Of a DNA stretch of 64,000 bases, positions 7,912 through 17,376 are shown piece after piece; the first letter of the stretch is position 1; every line of letters starts with the position of its first letter. A model generated the notes under the pieces. That model was not told the origin of the DNA. It searched no databases and worked only from the letters and a program-made list of their open reading frames with translations. Both the position numbers and the translations under genes were made by a program. Source of the stretch: Streptomyces nojiriensis (GTDB lineage: Bacteria; Actinomycetota; Actinomycetes; Streptomycetales; Streptomycetaceae); NCBI RefSeq assembly GCF_017639205.1, contig NZ_CP071139.1, positions 1,550,001 through 1,614,000 on the forward strand, in the 5' to 3' direction.

Positions 7912-9396
7912 TCAGTGGTACTCGGGCTGGGTCTGCACGTTGAGCCGGTCCATCCGCACCCACCTGGCGCTCTCGGTGCGCCAGTCGTCGAGCCGCAGCA
8001 CGTCGAGGCCCTTGACGATGTCGTTCGAGTAGATGTGCCCGTTGTAGTAGTACGCCGACCAGGACCCGCCGAGTCCGAGCTGGTCCGTCGTCAGCGGTCC
8101 GCGCTCGAAGTAGGCGATCTCCCTGGGCCGGTCGGAGTCGGTGAACTCCCATACGGAGACGCCGCCCTGGTACCAGGCCTGCACCATGATGTCGCGGCCG
8201 CCGCCGACCGGGACCAGCGAGCCGTTGTGGGCCACGCAGTTCTCGGTGTCGGCCTGGTGGCGCGGGATCTTGAAGTAGCCGCGGAAGGCGAGTTTGCGCT
8301 GGTCCCCGCGGCCGGTGATGTCGTAGATCCCGTCGGCGCCGCGGTTCGGACCGGTGGCCTCGTTGCAGGTGGCGCCGCCACCGCCGCCGAGTTCGTCGGT
8401 GAACACCACCTTGTTCGCACGCTCGTTGAAGGTGGCCGAGTGCCAGAACGCGAAGTTCACGTTGTCCTGGACCCGGTCGATGACCCGCGGCTGCTCGGGC
8501 TTGCTGATGTCGAAGAGGATGCCGTCACCCATGCAGGCGCCGGCGGCCAGGTTCTTCGACGGCAGCACGGTGATGTCGTGGCAGCCGGTGGTCTTGGAGA
8601 CGCCGGGGTTGGTGGGCGCGCCCGGGTTGCCGCCGTCGGGGAAGAGGATCGGGAAGGCGACGACCGCGGCCTGCGTCGGCGCCTTCTTCGGGACCTTCAC
8701 GACCGAGATGCCGTCGTGCGGCGGCTTGCAGTCGGGGAAGGCCTCGTTCGGGGAGTAGGAGGCGACGTAGAGGTAGATGTCGCGGTCGCCCGGCACCAGG
8801 GTGTGGGTGTGTGAACCGCAGGCGGTCTCGACGGACTTGACGTACTTGGGGTTCTTCTTGTCCTTGATGTCGAAGATCTTGATGCCCTCCCACGAGGACT
8901 TCTCCGTGGCGGGCTGCGAGACGCTGTTGCAGGAGTCGTCGCTGCGCGAGGAGTCGGTGGAGAGGAAGAGCAGGTCGCCGTGGACAGAGACGTCGTTCTG
9001 GCCGCCGGGGCAGAGCACCTGGGTGACGGTCTTCGGGGCCTTCGGGTTCGCGATGTCGTAGATGGTGAAGCCGCTGTAGCTGCCCGCGTAGGCGTACCTG
9101 CCCTGGAAGGCCAGGTCGGTGTTGATCCCCGCGGGGTCGCTGCTGGGGATGTTGGCGAGGGGCTTGACGTTGGCGCTGTGCACGATCTCGTCCTGGCCGG
9201 GGATGTCGCCCGGGGCGAGCTCCCGGCCCTCGTCGAGGCCGGCGCCGTGCCGGTGCGCACTGCCGGGTGCTAAGTCGCCCGGGTCGGGGGTGGCGGCCGC
9301 CGGTCCGGCCGCCAGGAGCGTGGCGAGGAGCCCGGCCGCGGCGACGGCCACCCCCACCCTCCGGTTCCGTACCCGCCTGTTGTGTAGCGAGGTCAC
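7912..9396 (-). CDS. Secreted LVIVD-repeat beta-propeller protein
   Basis: A 494-residue exported protein. Residues 1-40 form a signal peptide (RR-RNRR, then a hydrophobic stretch, AAGPAAA). The rest carries LVIVD-type propeller repeats such as GFTIYDIANPKAP, GIKIFDIKDKKNP and GDGILFDISKPEQPRV, spaced about 50-80 residues apart. Several Cys and His residues occur (ACGSHTHT, GCHDITV), fitting an extracytoplasmic redox or metal environment. The GTG at 9396 is chosen for the GGGAGG upstream; the frame stays open further upstream without conserved sequence. It is divergent from a DUF305 lipoprotein gene, a combination recurring in Streptomyces, so the two probably work together outside the cell. 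Confidence 0.85.
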   Translation of the reverse strand: MTSLHNRRVRNRRVGVAVAAAGLLATLLAAGPAAATPDPGDLAPGSAHRHGAGLDEGRELAPGDIPGQDEIVHSANVKPLANIPSSDPAGINTDLAFQGRYAYAGSYSGFTIYDIANPKAPKTVTQVLCPGGQNDVSVHGDLLFLSTDSSRSDDSCNSVSQPATEKSSWEGIKIFDIKDKKNPKYVKSVETACGSHTHTLVPGDRDIYLYVASYSPNEAFPDCKPPHDGISVVKVPKKAPTQAAVVAFPILFPDGGNPGAPTNPGVSKTTGCHDITVLPSKNLAAGACMGDGILFDISKPEQPRVIDRVQDNVNFAFWHSATFNERANKVVFTDELGGGGGATCNEATGPNRGADGIYDITGRGDQRKLAFRGYFKIPRHQADTENCVAHNGSLVPVGGGRDIMVQAWYQGGVSVWEFTDSDRPREIAYFERGPLTTDQLGLGGSWSAYYYNGHIYSNDIVKGLDVLRLDDWRTESARWVRMDRLNVQTQPEYH

Positions 9397-9472
9397 TGTG
9401 CCCTCCCTTGAGAGCCCGATCGGTTCCGCCCGCAGGGGAGCGGAACCAGGACCCCGGAAGTATCTTCCCTTC

Positions 9473-10189
9473 ATGGACATGGCAAAAGACCTCAGGGGTC
9501 GCCGCCGGGCCTTACCGGCGCCGCCCGTCCGCTTCGCCGCGGTGGCGGCGGCGGCAGCCGCAGGCCTCCTGCTGACGCTCTCCGGCTGCCAGGGGGACGG
9601 CGGATCGGACCGGGCGGAGGACGGCCGGGCCGCGATCGTCGCCCCGGGCAGGCCCGGCGAGAAGGCCCGCCACCTCACCCCCGAGGAGGCCGCGAGGGCG
9701 AAACCCGACGACAGTCCGAACGCCGCCGACCACACCTACGTCTCACACATGATCGAACATCACCGGCAGGCGCTGACGATGAGCGCGCTGGCACCGGAGC
9801 GGGCCTCGGCGGACGGGGTCAAACGGCTGGCGGAGCGGATCACGGCGGCCCAGGCACCCGAAATCGGCGCGATGGAGAAGTGGTTGGCCCGCCACCCCGC
9901 CACGGCGGCGCCCGCGGCACCGGTCACGCCCGGGGCGCCGGCGGTGGGCCACGACCACGGCGCGATGCCGGGCATGGCCACCGGGCAGCAGCTGGCGGAG
10001 CTGACCGCGGCCAGGGGGCCCGACTTCGACCGGCTGTTCCTGAAACTGATGACCGCCCACCACGAGGGCGCCGTGAAGATGGCCGGCGAGGCGCTGGCGG
10101 GCGGGAACAACGTGGCGGTGGAGGAGATGGCCACCGAGGTGGTGGCCACGCAGAGCGCCGAGATCCACCGGATGCGCGCGATGGGCTGA
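9473..10189 (+). CDS. DUF305 family lipoprotein
   Basis: A 238-residue lipoprotein. The signal peptide ends in the lipobox LSGC near residue 42. Two DUF305 (ferritin-like, copper-associated) halves follow, with the hallmarks MIEHHRQALTMS near 96 and MTAHHEGAVKMA near 191, and His/Met-rich linkers (HDHGAMPGMA). The family is linked to copper handling outside the membrane. The start is the ATG at 9473; a second ATG two codons later is possible. Codon 14 (9512-9514) is a TTA, rare in Streptomyces, so translation may depend on the bldA tRNA. It is divergent from the LVIVD-protein gene across 76 bases. Confidence 0.85.
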   Translation: MDMAKDLRGRRRALPAPPVRFAAVAAAAAAGLLLTLSGCQGDGGSDRAEDGRAAIVAPGRPGEKARHLTPEEAARAKPDDSPNAADHTYVSHMIEHHRQALTMSALAPERASADGVKRLAERITAAQAPEIGAMEKWLARHPATAAPAAPVTPGAPAVGHDHGAMPGMATGQQLAELTAARGPDFDRLFLKLMTAHHEGAVKMAGEALAGGNNVAVEEMATEVVATQSAEIHRMRAMG

Positions 10190-10241
10190 CTCCGCGGGGG
10201 GCCGGTGTCATGCTGGGACCACCTGCGGGAGGAGCTCCGCC

Positions 10242-11606
10242 GTGCTTCGTGTCGCCGTCGTCGGTTCGGGCCCCAGCGGGGTCTACGCGGCCCAGACGCT
10301 GGTGCAGCAGCGCGAGGTGCCCGGGGTGCGGGTGGACGTGCTGGACCGGCTCCCCGCCCCCTACGGGCTCGTCCGGTACGGGGTCGCCCCGGACCACGAG
10401 AAGATCAAGTCGCTCCAGGGCAGCCTGCGCACCGTGCTGGAGGACGAGCGGATCCGCTTCCTCGGCAACGTCGAGGTCGGCGGGACGCCGCTGCCCACGG
10501 GCCGGCTGCTGGAGCTGTACCACGCGGTGGTGTACTGCGTGGGCGCGGCCCGTGACCGGATGCTGGGGATCCCCGGCGAGGAGCTGACCGGGGTGCACTC
10601 CGCCACGGCCTTCGTGTCCTGGTACAGCGGGCACCCGGACGCCGCCGCCGAGGCCTTCGGCCTGCCCGGCGTGGATGCGGCGGTGGTGGTCGGGGCCGGC
10701 AACGTCGCCGTGGACGTGACGCGGATCCTGGCCCGGGGCCGGGCCGAACTGGAGCCCACGGACATGCCGCAGCCGGCGCTCGGCGCGCTGGCGGAGAGCG
10801 GGGTGCGCGGGGTGGCGATGGTGGCCCGGCGCGGTCCCTCGCAGGGCCGGTTCACCACCAAGGAGCTGCGTGAACTGGGCACGCTGCCGGGTGTGGACGC
10901 CTGGGCGGACCCGGCCGAACTGGCCCTCGACCCCGTGTACGACGACCCGGCGGCGGCCGCCGCCCTGCCGGCGGTGGCCCGGCGGAACCTGGAGGTGCTG
11001 CGCGGCTGGGCCGGGGAGGCCCCGGGCGGGGGGCCGCGCCGGATCGCGCTGCGGTTCTACCTGCGGCCGGTGGAGATCCTGGGCGGGCCGGACGGCCGGG
11101 TCACCGGGATGCGCTTCGAGCGCACCGCCCCGGACGGCCGGGGCGGGGTGACCGGGACCGGCGTGCACGAGGACATCGAGGCGCAGTTGGTGCTGCGCTC
11201 GGTGGGGTACAAGGGCGTTCCGCTCGCCGGGCTGCCCTTCGACGCCGCGAGGGGCACGGTCCCGCACGCGGCGGGCCGGGTGCTGCGCGCGGGCCGGGCC
11301 TCGGTCGGCGAGTACGTGGCGGGCTGGATCAAGCGCGGCCCGACCGGGGTGATCGGCACCAACCGGCCCTGCGCCAAGGAGACCGTGTCCTCCCTGCTCC
11401 AGGACGCGGGGGCACTGGCCCGGCGCGACCTCCCCGGGGACCCGCTGGACGCCCTGCGGACGGCGGGCCTGCGCCCGGTGGAGTGGCCGGGCTGGCTGGC
11501 CATCGAGGCGGCCGAGGCCGATCTGGGCCGCTCCCTGGGCCGTCGCTCGGTGAAGATCCCCGACTGGACCGGCCTGCTGGCCGCGGCGGGCTCGGACCGG
11601 GCGTAG
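10242..11606 (+). CDS. Ferredoxin/adrenodoxin-type NADP reductase (FprA-like)
   Basis: A 454-residue flavoprotein of the FprA/adrenodoxin-reductase family that moves electrons between NADPH and ferredoxin. The FAD dinucleotide motif [10 protein letters not shown] is at the N-terminus, [19 protein letters not shown] near residue 40 is a family signature, the NADP fold shows [13 protein letters not shown] near 150, and [14 protein letters not shown] near 365 closes the FAD site. The GTG at 10242 follows a GGAGG. It lies 52 bases after the DUF305 gene. It could supply electrons to any P450 in the cell, including the one at 56983-58197, but nothing here links them. Confidence 0.9.
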   Translation: MLRVAVVGSGPSGVYAAQTLVQQREVPGVRVDVLDRLPAPYGLVRYGVAPDHEKIKSLQGSLRTVLEDERIRFLGNVEVGGTPLPTGRLLELYHAVVYCVGAARDRMLGIPGEELTGVHSATAFVSWYSGHPDAAAEAFGLPGVDAAVVVGAGNVAVDVTRILARGRAELEPTDMPQPALGALAESGVRGVAMVARRGPSQGRFTTKELRELGTLPGVDAWADPAELALDPVYDDPAAAAALPAVARRNLEVLRGWAGEAPGGGPRRIALRFYLRPVEILGGPDGRVTGMRFERTAPDGRGGVTGTGVHEDIEAQLVLRSVGYKGVPLAGLPFDAARGTVPHAAGRVLRAGRASVGEYVAGWIKRGPTGVIGTNRPCAKETVSSLLQDAGALARRDLPGDPLDALRTAGLRPVEWPGWLAIEAAEADLGRSLGRRSVKIPDWTGLLAAAGSDRA

Positions 11607-11745
11607 GCCGTCTCCCGCGGAAGTGCTTCCGGGTGGTCATCCGGCCGGAATGCCCTCGTGCGGGGAGTGTCGCCGGGCCGGCCCGCCCGCGCGGGCCGAT
11701 CATGTGGCGGGAGCGAAGCCCGGAGCAGCATGCGGAGGGAGTGTC

Positions 11746-12315
11746 ATGACACCGAACGGTTTCCGCCGGTCGTGGAACGGGTGGCGGCCCTGGGTCCTGG
11801 CAGTGGCGACGACGGCGCTGCTGGTCCCGGCACCCTCGTACGCCGCGGCGGCGGCCCGGGCGGGCGCCGCCGTCCGGTGCCCGGACCACACCGCGGCCGA
11901 CGGCCCCGGCGGCCAGGGGTGGTGCCCCCCGCCCCGCTGCGACGCGGGACCTCCCGGCTGCGAGGGCCCCGGTGCGCCTCTCGGCGACGTCACGGTGATC
12001 AAGGAGGACGAGACGACCGGCACCCCCCTGGCCGGCGCCGTCTTCCAGCTCTGGGAGGAGACCAACGGCATCCCGGGACTCCAGCCCACCGGCAGCGACC
12101 CGGACACCTCCATCGGCGGCAGCTGCACCACCGCGGCCGACGGCACGTGCACCCGCACGCTGCCGACCGGCGCCTACTACTGGCAGGAGACCCAGGCCCC
12201 GCCCGGCTACGACCTGCCCCTCAACCCGGTGTTCGGCCCACTGGTACTGACGGAGGAGAACATCGCGGAAGGCGTGACGACGACCGCCGAGAACACACCC
12301 ACGGTCAGGCCGTGA
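11746..12315 (+). CDS. Secreted protein with one SpaA/Cna-B-like domain
   Basis: A 189-residue exported protein. The signal peptide ends around residue 33 (PSYAAAA). A Cys/Pro-rich linker follows ([17 protein letters not shown]), then one prealbumin-like SpaA domain: [21 protein letters not shown] near 85, [15 protein letters not shown] near 145 and a C-terminal VTTTAENT. No LPXTG signal or membrane anchor is present, so it is probably released or held by other contacts. The ATG at 11746 follows GGAGGGA. Its 3' end overlaps the 3' end of the convergent ArsR gene by 11 bases. Confidence 0.8.
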   Translation: MTPNGFRRSWNGWRPWVLAVATTALLVPAPSYAAAAARAGAAVRCPDHTAADGPGGQGWCPPPRCDAGPPGCEGPGAPLGDVTVIKEDETTGTPLAGAVFQLWEETNGIPGLQPTGSDPDTSIGGSCTTAADGTCTRTLPTGAYYWQETQAPPGYDLPLNPVFGPLVLTEENIAEGVTTTAENTPTVRP

Positions 12316-12652
12316 GCCGGGCCGCCTCCGCCGCGGCTGCCGCGAGGACGCTGTCGAGGAGGCCGGGGAAGAGCGCCTCCAGTTCCTCCCGGCGCAGGGC
12401 GTTGAGCTTGGTGGTGCCGCGGTAGGCCTGGCGTACGACGCCGCTCTCGCGCAGGACGCGGAAGTGGTGGGTGGTCGTGGACTTGGTGACCGGCAGGTCG
12501 AAGGACGAGCAGGCCAGGTCCTCGGCGGAGGCGGCCAGGTCCAGGACGATGGACAGCCGGACCGGGTCCGAGAGCGCGTGCAGCACGCCTTCCAGGCGGA
12601 TCTCGTCCGCCTCGGGGTGGGCGAGGGTGCGGGAGGTGTCCCGTTCCGTCAT
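12305..12652 (-). CDS. ArsR-family helix-turn-helix regulator
   Basis: A 115-residue winged-helix protein: [17 protein letters not shown] near residue 24, then [19 protein letters not shown] near 54 as the recognition helix and wing. It has no metal-binding Cys pattern of the classical ArsR type (a single Cys near 48 only), so a redox or small-molecule signal is more likely. The next gene on the same strand, 115 bases upstream, encodes an old yellow enzyme whose promoter carries repeated palindromes; such regulators often accompany these enzymes. Regulation of that gene is inferred. Confidence 0.85.
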   Translation of the reverse strand: MTERDTSRTLAHPEADEIRLEGVLHALSDPVRLSIVLDLAASAEDLACSSFDLPVTKSTTTHHFRVLRESGVVRQAYRGTTKLNALRREELEALFPGLLDSVLAAAAAEAARLTA

Positions 12653-12766
12653 GTCCCTGCTCCACTCACTCGATCGGTCCGTTCCGGATGCCGCGCGCCC
12701 CCATCGTACGAGAACCGGTGGTACGGCTCCGGGCCCGGCGGCGCGGGAGCCGGAGCCGTACCCGCG

Positions 12767-13867
12767 TCACCAGGAGCGGTGGTACTGCTCGGGCGTACGG
12801 ATCTCCCCGCCCAGCTCCTGGGCCGCGCGGCGGGCCCAGTACGGGTCGCGGAGCAGTTCCCGGCCCAGCAGGACGGCGTCGGCCTCCCCGTTGGCGAGGA
12901 TCTTCTCGGCCTGCTCCGGTTCCGTGATCAGGCCGACGGCGGCCACCGGGAGGGCGGTCCCGGCCTTGACCCGGGCCGCGAAGGGGACCTGGTAGCCGGG
13001 GCCGACGGGGATCTGCGCGTGCGGTGCGAGGCCGCCGGTGGAGACGTCGAGCAGGTCCACTCCGTGCTCCCGCAGCAGGTCCGCCAGCAGGACCGTCTCG
13101 TCGGCGGTCCAGCCGTCCTCCTCCAGCCAGTCGGTGGCGGAGATCCGGAAGAACAGCGGGAGCTCCTCGGGCCACACCGCCCGTACGGCGTCCACGACTT
13201 CGAGGGCGAAGCGGGTGCGGTTCGCGAAGGAGCCGCCGTACTCGTCGGTGCGCCTGTTGCTGTACGGGGAGAGGAACTCGCCGATGAGGTAGCCGTGGGC
13301 GCCGTGGATCTCGACGACCTCGTAGCCCGCGGCCAGCGAGCGTTCGGCGGCGGCCGCGAACTGGCCGGTGATCTCACGGATCTCCTCGACCGTCAGCTCG
13401 TGGGGTACCTGATAACCCTCGGAGAACGGCACGGAGCTCGGGGCGACCGGCTGCCAGCCGTGCTCCTCGGGCCCGACCGGCCGTCCGCCCTTCCAGGTGC
13501 GGTCGGTGGAGGCCTTGCGGCCGGCGTGCGCGATCTGGATGCCGGGGACGGCGCCCTGGGCCTTGACGAAGGAGGTGATCCGGCGGAGCGCCTCGACCTG
13601 GGTGTCGTTCCAGATGCCGAGGTCGTAGGGGGAGATCCGGCCTTCCGGGGAGACCGCGGTGGCCTCCTGGATGATCAGCCCGGTACCGCCGGTGGCGCGT
13701 GCGGCGTAGTGCGCGAAGTGCCAGTCGCCGGCCACGCCCGCGTTCGGGCCGAACGCCTCGGCGCTGTACTGGCACATCGGGGCCATCCACACCCGGTTCG
13801 GGATGGTGACGGAGCGGAGCGTGTAGGGCGCGAACAGGGCGGCGAAGGCGGCGGGTGCAGCACTCAT
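12767..13867 (-). CDS. NADH:flavin oxidoreductase, YqjM-type old yellow enzyme
   Basis: A 366-residue FMN-dependent ene-reductase. Landmarks: APMCQYSA near residue 26 (the Cys that tunes the flavin in YqjM-type enzymes), IQIAHAGRKAS near 108 (substrate-binding His; related enzymes use HxxN or HxxH), EIHGAHGYLIGEFLSP near 180, RTDEYGGS near 198 and VLLGRELLRDPYWARRAA near the end. The ATG at 13867 follows GGAGAG; 32 further residues upstream are not family sequence. It probably reduces activated double bonds of electrophiles for detoxification. Its promoter region carries the repeats described at 13910-13961. Confidence 0.9.
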   Translation of the reverse strand: MSAAPAAFAALFAPYTLRSVTIPNRVWMAPMCQYSAEAFGPNAGVAGDWHFAHYAARATGGTGLIIQEATAVSPEGRISPYDLGIWNDTQVEALRRITSFVKAQGAVPGIQIAHAGRKASTDRTWKGGRPVGPEEHGWQPVAPSSVPFSEGYQVPHELTVEEIREITGQFAAAAERSLAAGYEVVEIHGAHGYLIGEFLSPYSNRRTDEYGGSFANRTRFALEVVDAVRAVWPEELPLFFRISATDWLEEDGWTADETVLLADLLREHGVDLLDVSTGGLAPHAQIPVGPGYQVPFAARVKAGTALPVAAVGLITEPEQAEKILANGEADAVLLGRELLRDPYWARRAAQELGGEIRTPEQYHRSW

Positions 13868-13909
13868 CGGGCTCTCCAGATACGACCGGGCGTGCCGGGG
13901 ATCAACTAA

Positions 13910-13961
13910 GTACGAGAGACACCGTACTACGAATTTCCTCGTACTACGAGACCTCTCGTAC
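13910..13961. promoter_or_regulatory. Repeated palindromes upstream of the old yellow enzyme gene
   Basis: CGTACTACGA occurs at 13923-13932 and again at 13940-13949, 17 bases apart. Each is a near-perfect dyad; the second extends to CTCGTA-C-TACGAG. They are framed by GTACGAGAG at 13910-13918 and its inverse CTCTCGTAC at 13953-13961. The array lies 43-94 bases upstream of the old yellow enzyme start and overlaps the last codons of the acyltransferase gene. It is a strong operator candidate, most likely for the neighbouring ArsR protein. Confidence 0.5.
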
Positions 13962-15266
13962 AAGCTCGTCGAGTTCCGCGCGAAGCGCCCCCGCCAGGGC
14001 CGCCAGATCCGGCACGGCCGCCGCGTCGGCGACCAGTCCGTAGTGGACCGTCCCCTTGTACGTGGAGACCGCGACGGCCAGCGACTGCCCCCGGGCGAGC
14101 GGGGCGAGCGGGTACACCTCGCGGACCGGACTGCCGCCGAGGGTGAAGGTGAAGCTCGGCAGCGGCACGCTGGTGACCAGGATGTCGAAGAGCAGCCGGG
14201 CGGCCTGGGCCACGAGCGGGCCGCCGAGCCGGTGGCCGAGCGGGTGGACGTGATCGGCGAGCAGGGCGACGGCCCCGGCGCCGCGGGCGGGTCCGGCGTC
14301 CTTGTTGCGGTCCATGGCGGCGCGCACGCTGCCCAGGCGGCGCAGCGGATCGGATTCGGCGAGCGGCAGCCGGAGCAGATACCCGGAGAGTCGGTTCCCG
14401 GCGCCGCCCGAACCTCCGGGCCCGCGGCGGCGGGACACCGGGATCAGCGCGCGCGGGCCCGCGCCCCAGGGCTCCGGATCGCCCCGCTCCGCCAGCCAGC
14501 GCCGCAGCGCGCCCGCGACCAGGGCGATCAGCACGTCGTTGACGGTGCCGCCGGCGCCCTTGCGGACGAGGTTGACCTCGTCCAGGTCGAGCGCGAGGCC
14601 GGCGACCGCACGGGCGCCCGAGCCGGTGGAGCCCGCGGTGAGGGCCGCCGGAACCCCGAGCGGCAGTCCGGCGCGGGCCACGGCGGCGCCGATCTCCAGG
14701 GCCTGCCCGACGTCCTGGACCCGCGCCGCCAGCACTCCGGGGAGCCGGCGCAGGACGGAGCCGGCGCGCTGCTCGGGGACGGGCCGCGCGGGCGGCCGCG
14801 GGGCCGTCGCCTCGTCGAACAGGGTGGCCGCGAGGGCCAGCGCACCCATGCCGTCGGCGAGGGCGTGGTGGAACTTGAAGAGCACGGCGAAGGAGTCCGG
14901 ATCGGGTCCGGCCAGCACGTGCGCCTCCCACGGCGGCAGCGCCCGGTCCAGCGGCCGCGCCATCAGCGGTCCGGCGGCGGCGTGCGGGACGGCTTCGCCG
15001 GTACGCACGAGGAACACGTGCCGGGCCGGGTCGAAGCCGGGGTCCGGCGACCAGGCGGCCGCGCCGACCGGCAGCAGCACGTCGCGGATCCGGCGGCGCA
15101 GGCGCGGCACGGCCGCGCAGCGGGCGGTGAGCAGGTGGGCGGCCCGCTCCGCGCCGCCGGGCCCGGCGGCGCGGAACACGGCGAGGGCACCCAGGTGCAT
15201 GGGGTGGTCGGCGGATTCGATCCGCCAGAAGGCGAGGTCGAGCGGGGACAGGTGCTCGGTGGCCAC
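13944..15266 (-). CDS. WS/DGAT family wax ester synthase/diacylglycerol acyltransferase
   Basis: A 440-residue acyl-CoA-dependent acyltransferase. It starts with the family signature LSPLDLAFWRIESADHPMHLG (20 of these residues suffice to recognise it), and the catalytic HHxxxDG appears as HHALADG near residue 131. The C-terminal half has NDVLIALVAGALRRWL and the PLPSFTFTLGGSPVREVYP region. Members make wax esters or triacylglycerol from acyl-CoA; which alcohol is used here is unknown. It starts at an ATG 224 bases from a divergent gene. The last 18 bases carry part of the operator array for the downstream gene. Confidence 0.85.
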   Translation of the reverse strand: MATEHLSPLDLAFWRIESADHPMHLGALAVFRAAGPGGAERAAHLLTARCAAVPRLRRRIRDVLLPVGAAAWSPDPGFDPARHVFLVRTGEAVPHAAAGPLMARPLDRALPPWEAHVLAGPDPDSFAVLFKFHHALADGMGALALAATLFDEATAPRPPARPVPEQRAGSVLRRLPGVLAARVQDVGQALEIGAAVARAGLPLGVPAALTAGSTGSGARAVAGLALDLDEVNLVRKGAGGTVNDVLIALVAGALRRWLAERGDPEPWGAGPRALIPVSRRRGPGGSGGAGNRLSGYLLRLPLAESDPLRRLGSVRAAMDRNKDAGPARGAGAVALLADHVHPLGHRLGGPLVAQAARLLFDILVTSVPLPSFTFTLGGSPVREVYPLAPLARGQSLAVAVSTYKGTVHYGLVADAAAVPDLAALAGALRAELDELVREVS

Positions 15267-15490
15267 ATACGTCCTCTCGCGTGCGGCGGCAGTGACCTGA
15301 AGTCAATCCATTACGGACACCTGCATGCAAGCAACAAACATTTCGGGGCGGTAAATGATCGGTATTGATCTGCTCATCAGCAGCCCCGCACCGTCCACCG
15401 GGTGACTGTCAGCGGGCAGGTGCAGACTGGCCGAAAAGATACCCCGCACGACGCGCCCGCCGAGGGCGACGAGGCCCGGAGGTGCCGGCC
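15267..15490. promoter_or_regulatory. Divergent promoter region, relatively AT-rich
   Basis: These 224 bases separate the leftward acyltransferase gene from the rightward propeller-protein gene. The part from about 15300 to 15375 is clearly richer in A and T than the surroundings and contains a CTGCATGCAAG near-palindrome. Promoters in both directions are expected here. I see no coding frame and no further clear operator. Confidence 0.4.
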
Positions 15491-16582
15491 ATGACCGATG
15501 CAGTACTGCTCGTGGGAACCCGCAAAGGACTCTTCATCGGCCGCCGCCGCGGCGGGGCGCCCTGGGAGTTCGACGGGCCCCATTTCAACGCCCAGGCCGT
15601 CTACGCGGTCGCCGTCGACCGGCGGGGTCCGGCGCCCCGGCTGCTGGTCGGCGGGGACAGCTCCCACTGGGGGCCGTCCGTCTTCAGCTCCGACGACCTC
15701 GGAGCGACCTGGCGGGAACCCGCCGCACCCGCCGTACGGTTCCCCCAGGACACCGGGGCCTCCCTGGAGCGGGTCTGGCAGCTGCACCCGGCCGGCCCCG
15801 AGGCCCCGGGCGTGGTGTACGCGGGGACGGAACCGGCCGCGCTGTTCCGCTCGACCGACCGGGGCGACTCCTTCGAGCTGGTCCGCCCGCTGTGGGAGCA
15901 CCCGAGCCGCGGGAAGTGGGTACCGGGCGGCGGCGGCGAGGGCCTGCACACGGTGATCACCGACCCGCGCGACCCGGACGCCGTGACCGTCGCCGTCTCC
16001 ACCGCCGGGGTGTTCCGGACCCGGGACGGCGGGGCCAGCTGGGCGCCGTCCAACGAGGGGGTCTCGGCGGTGTTCCTGCCGGACCCGCACCCCGAGTTCG
16101 GCCAGTGCGTGCACAAGATCGCCCAGGACGCCGCGGACACGGACCGGCTGTACCTGCAGAACCACTGGGGCGTCTACCGCAGCGACGACGCGGGCGGCCG
16201 GTGGACCGACATCGGCGGCGGGCTGCCCTCCGACTTCGGGTTCGCGGTGGCGGCCCATCCGCACCGGCCGGACACCGCCTACGTCTTCCCGCTCAACGCC
16301 GACTCCGACCGGGTCCCGGCCGAGCACCGGTGCCGGGTCTTCCGCACCCGGGACGCGGGCGCCACCTGGGAGCCGCTGGCGCGCGGGCTCCCGGCCGGGG
16401 ACCACTACGGCACGGTGCTCCGGGACGCCCTGTGCACGGACGACGCGGACCCGGCGGGCATCTACTTCGGCAACCGCAACGGCGAGCTGTACGCCAGCCA
16501 CGACGACGGCGACAGCTGGCAACTGCTCGCCGAGCACCTGCCCGACGTCCTGTGCGTGCGGGCGGCCACGTTCGGCCAGTAG
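15491..16582 (+). CDS. BNR/sortilin-type beta-propeller protein
   Basis: A 363-residue protein built of repeats with the Asp-box (BNR) pattern: SSDDLGATWREP, STDRGDSFEL, TRDGGASWAPS, SDDAGGRWTDI, TRDAGATWEPL and SHDDGDSWQLL, spaced about 50-60 residues. This is the fold of sialidase-like and sortilin-like propellers, but no sialidase Arg triad or FRIP motif is visible, so hydrolase activity is doubtful. There is no signal peptide (start MTDAVLLVGTRKGLF), so it is cytoplasmic. The ATG at 15491 follows GGAGG. Uracil-DNA glycosylase follows after 11 bases and may be co-transcribed. Confidence 0.8.
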   Translation: MTDAVLLVGTRKGLFIGRRRGGAPWEFDGPHFNAQAVYAVAVDRRGPAPRLLVGGDSSHWGPSVFSSDDLGATWREPAAPAVRFPQDTGASLERVWQLHPAGPEAPGVVYAGTEPAALFRSTDRGDSFELVRPLWEHPSRGKWVPGGGGEGLHTVITDPRDPDAVTVAVSTAGVFRTRDGGASWAPSNEGVSAVFLPDPHPEFGQCVHKIAQDAADTDRLYLQNHWGVYRSDDAGGRWTDIGGGLPSDFGFAVAAHPHRPDTAYVFPLNADSDRVPAEHRCRVFRTRDAGATWEPLARGLPAGDHYGTVLRDALCTDDADPAGIYFGNRNGELYASHDDGDSWQLLAEHLPDVLCVRAATFGQ

Positions 16583-16593
16583 AGTGATCCACC

Positions 16594-17280
16594 GTGGCAG
16601 CACGACCGTTGAACGAAATCGTAGAGCCGGGCTGGGCCCGGGCTCTGGAGCCGGTGGCGGGGCAGATCGCCGCCATGGGCGACTTCCTGCGCGCCGAGAT
16701 CGCGGCGGGGAGGACGTACGTACCGGCCGGGGCCAATGTGCTGCGTGCCTTCCAACAGCCCTTCGACGAGGTCAAGGTGCTGATCGTGGGGCAGGATCCC
16801 TATCCCACGCCGGGACACGCGGTGGGCCTGTCCTTCTCGGTCGCCCCGGACGTGCGGCCGGTACCGCCGAGCCTCGACAACATCTTCCTGGAGATGCACC
16901 GGGACATCGGCACCGGCCGCCCGGCGAACGGCGACCTCACCCCGTGGACCCGGCAGGGCGTCCTGCTGCTCAACAGGTCGCTCACGACCGCGCCCCGGCG
17001 CTCCAACGCGCACCAGGGCAAGGGCTGGGAAGCCGTCACCGACCAGGCCATCCGGGCCCTGGCCGCGCGCGGCAAGCCGCTGGTCTCCATCCTCTGGGGA
17101 CGGGCGGCCCGCAACCTGCGGCCGCTGCTCGGCGAACTGCCCGTCGTGGAGTCCTCGCACCCCTCCCCCAAGTCGGCCGACTACGGGTTCTTCGGCTCCC
17201 GTCCGTTCAGCCGGACGAACGAGCTGCTGGTGGGCCAGGGTTCACAGCCTGTGGACTGGCGCTTGCCGTCCGTCAGTTGA
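16594..17280 (+). CDS. ung: Uracil-DNA glycosylase, family 1
   Basis: A 228-residue base-excision repair enzyme that removes uracil from DNA. Motif 1 reads [17 protein letters not shown] near residue 68 with the catalytic Asp; motif 2 is [13 protein letters not shown] near 188, with the catalytic His and the DNA-intercalating region. [11 protein letters not shown] near 126 is also conserved. The GTG at 16594 starts 11 bases after the preceding gene and has only a weak ribosome site, so translation may be coupled. Length and motifs match the family. Confidence 0.95.
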   Translation: MAARPLNEIVEPGWARALEPVAGQIAAMGDFLRAEIAAGRTYVPAGANVLRAFQQPFDEVKVLIVGQDPYPTPGHAVGLSFSVAPDVRPVPPSLDNIFLEMHRDIGTGRPANGDLTPWTRQGVLLLNRSLTTAPRRSNAHQGKGWEAVTDQAIRALAARGKPLVSILWGRAARNLRPLLGELPVVESSHPSPKSADYGFFGSRPFSRTNELLVGQGSQPVDWRLPSVS

Positions 17281-17376
17281 ACGTATCTGATATTCACCGG
17301 ATAAATACGGACAGATGCCCCACTGGAAGGCCCTGCCCGAACACCTTGTTCCGATAAGCCAGTAGCATGCGGCGCC

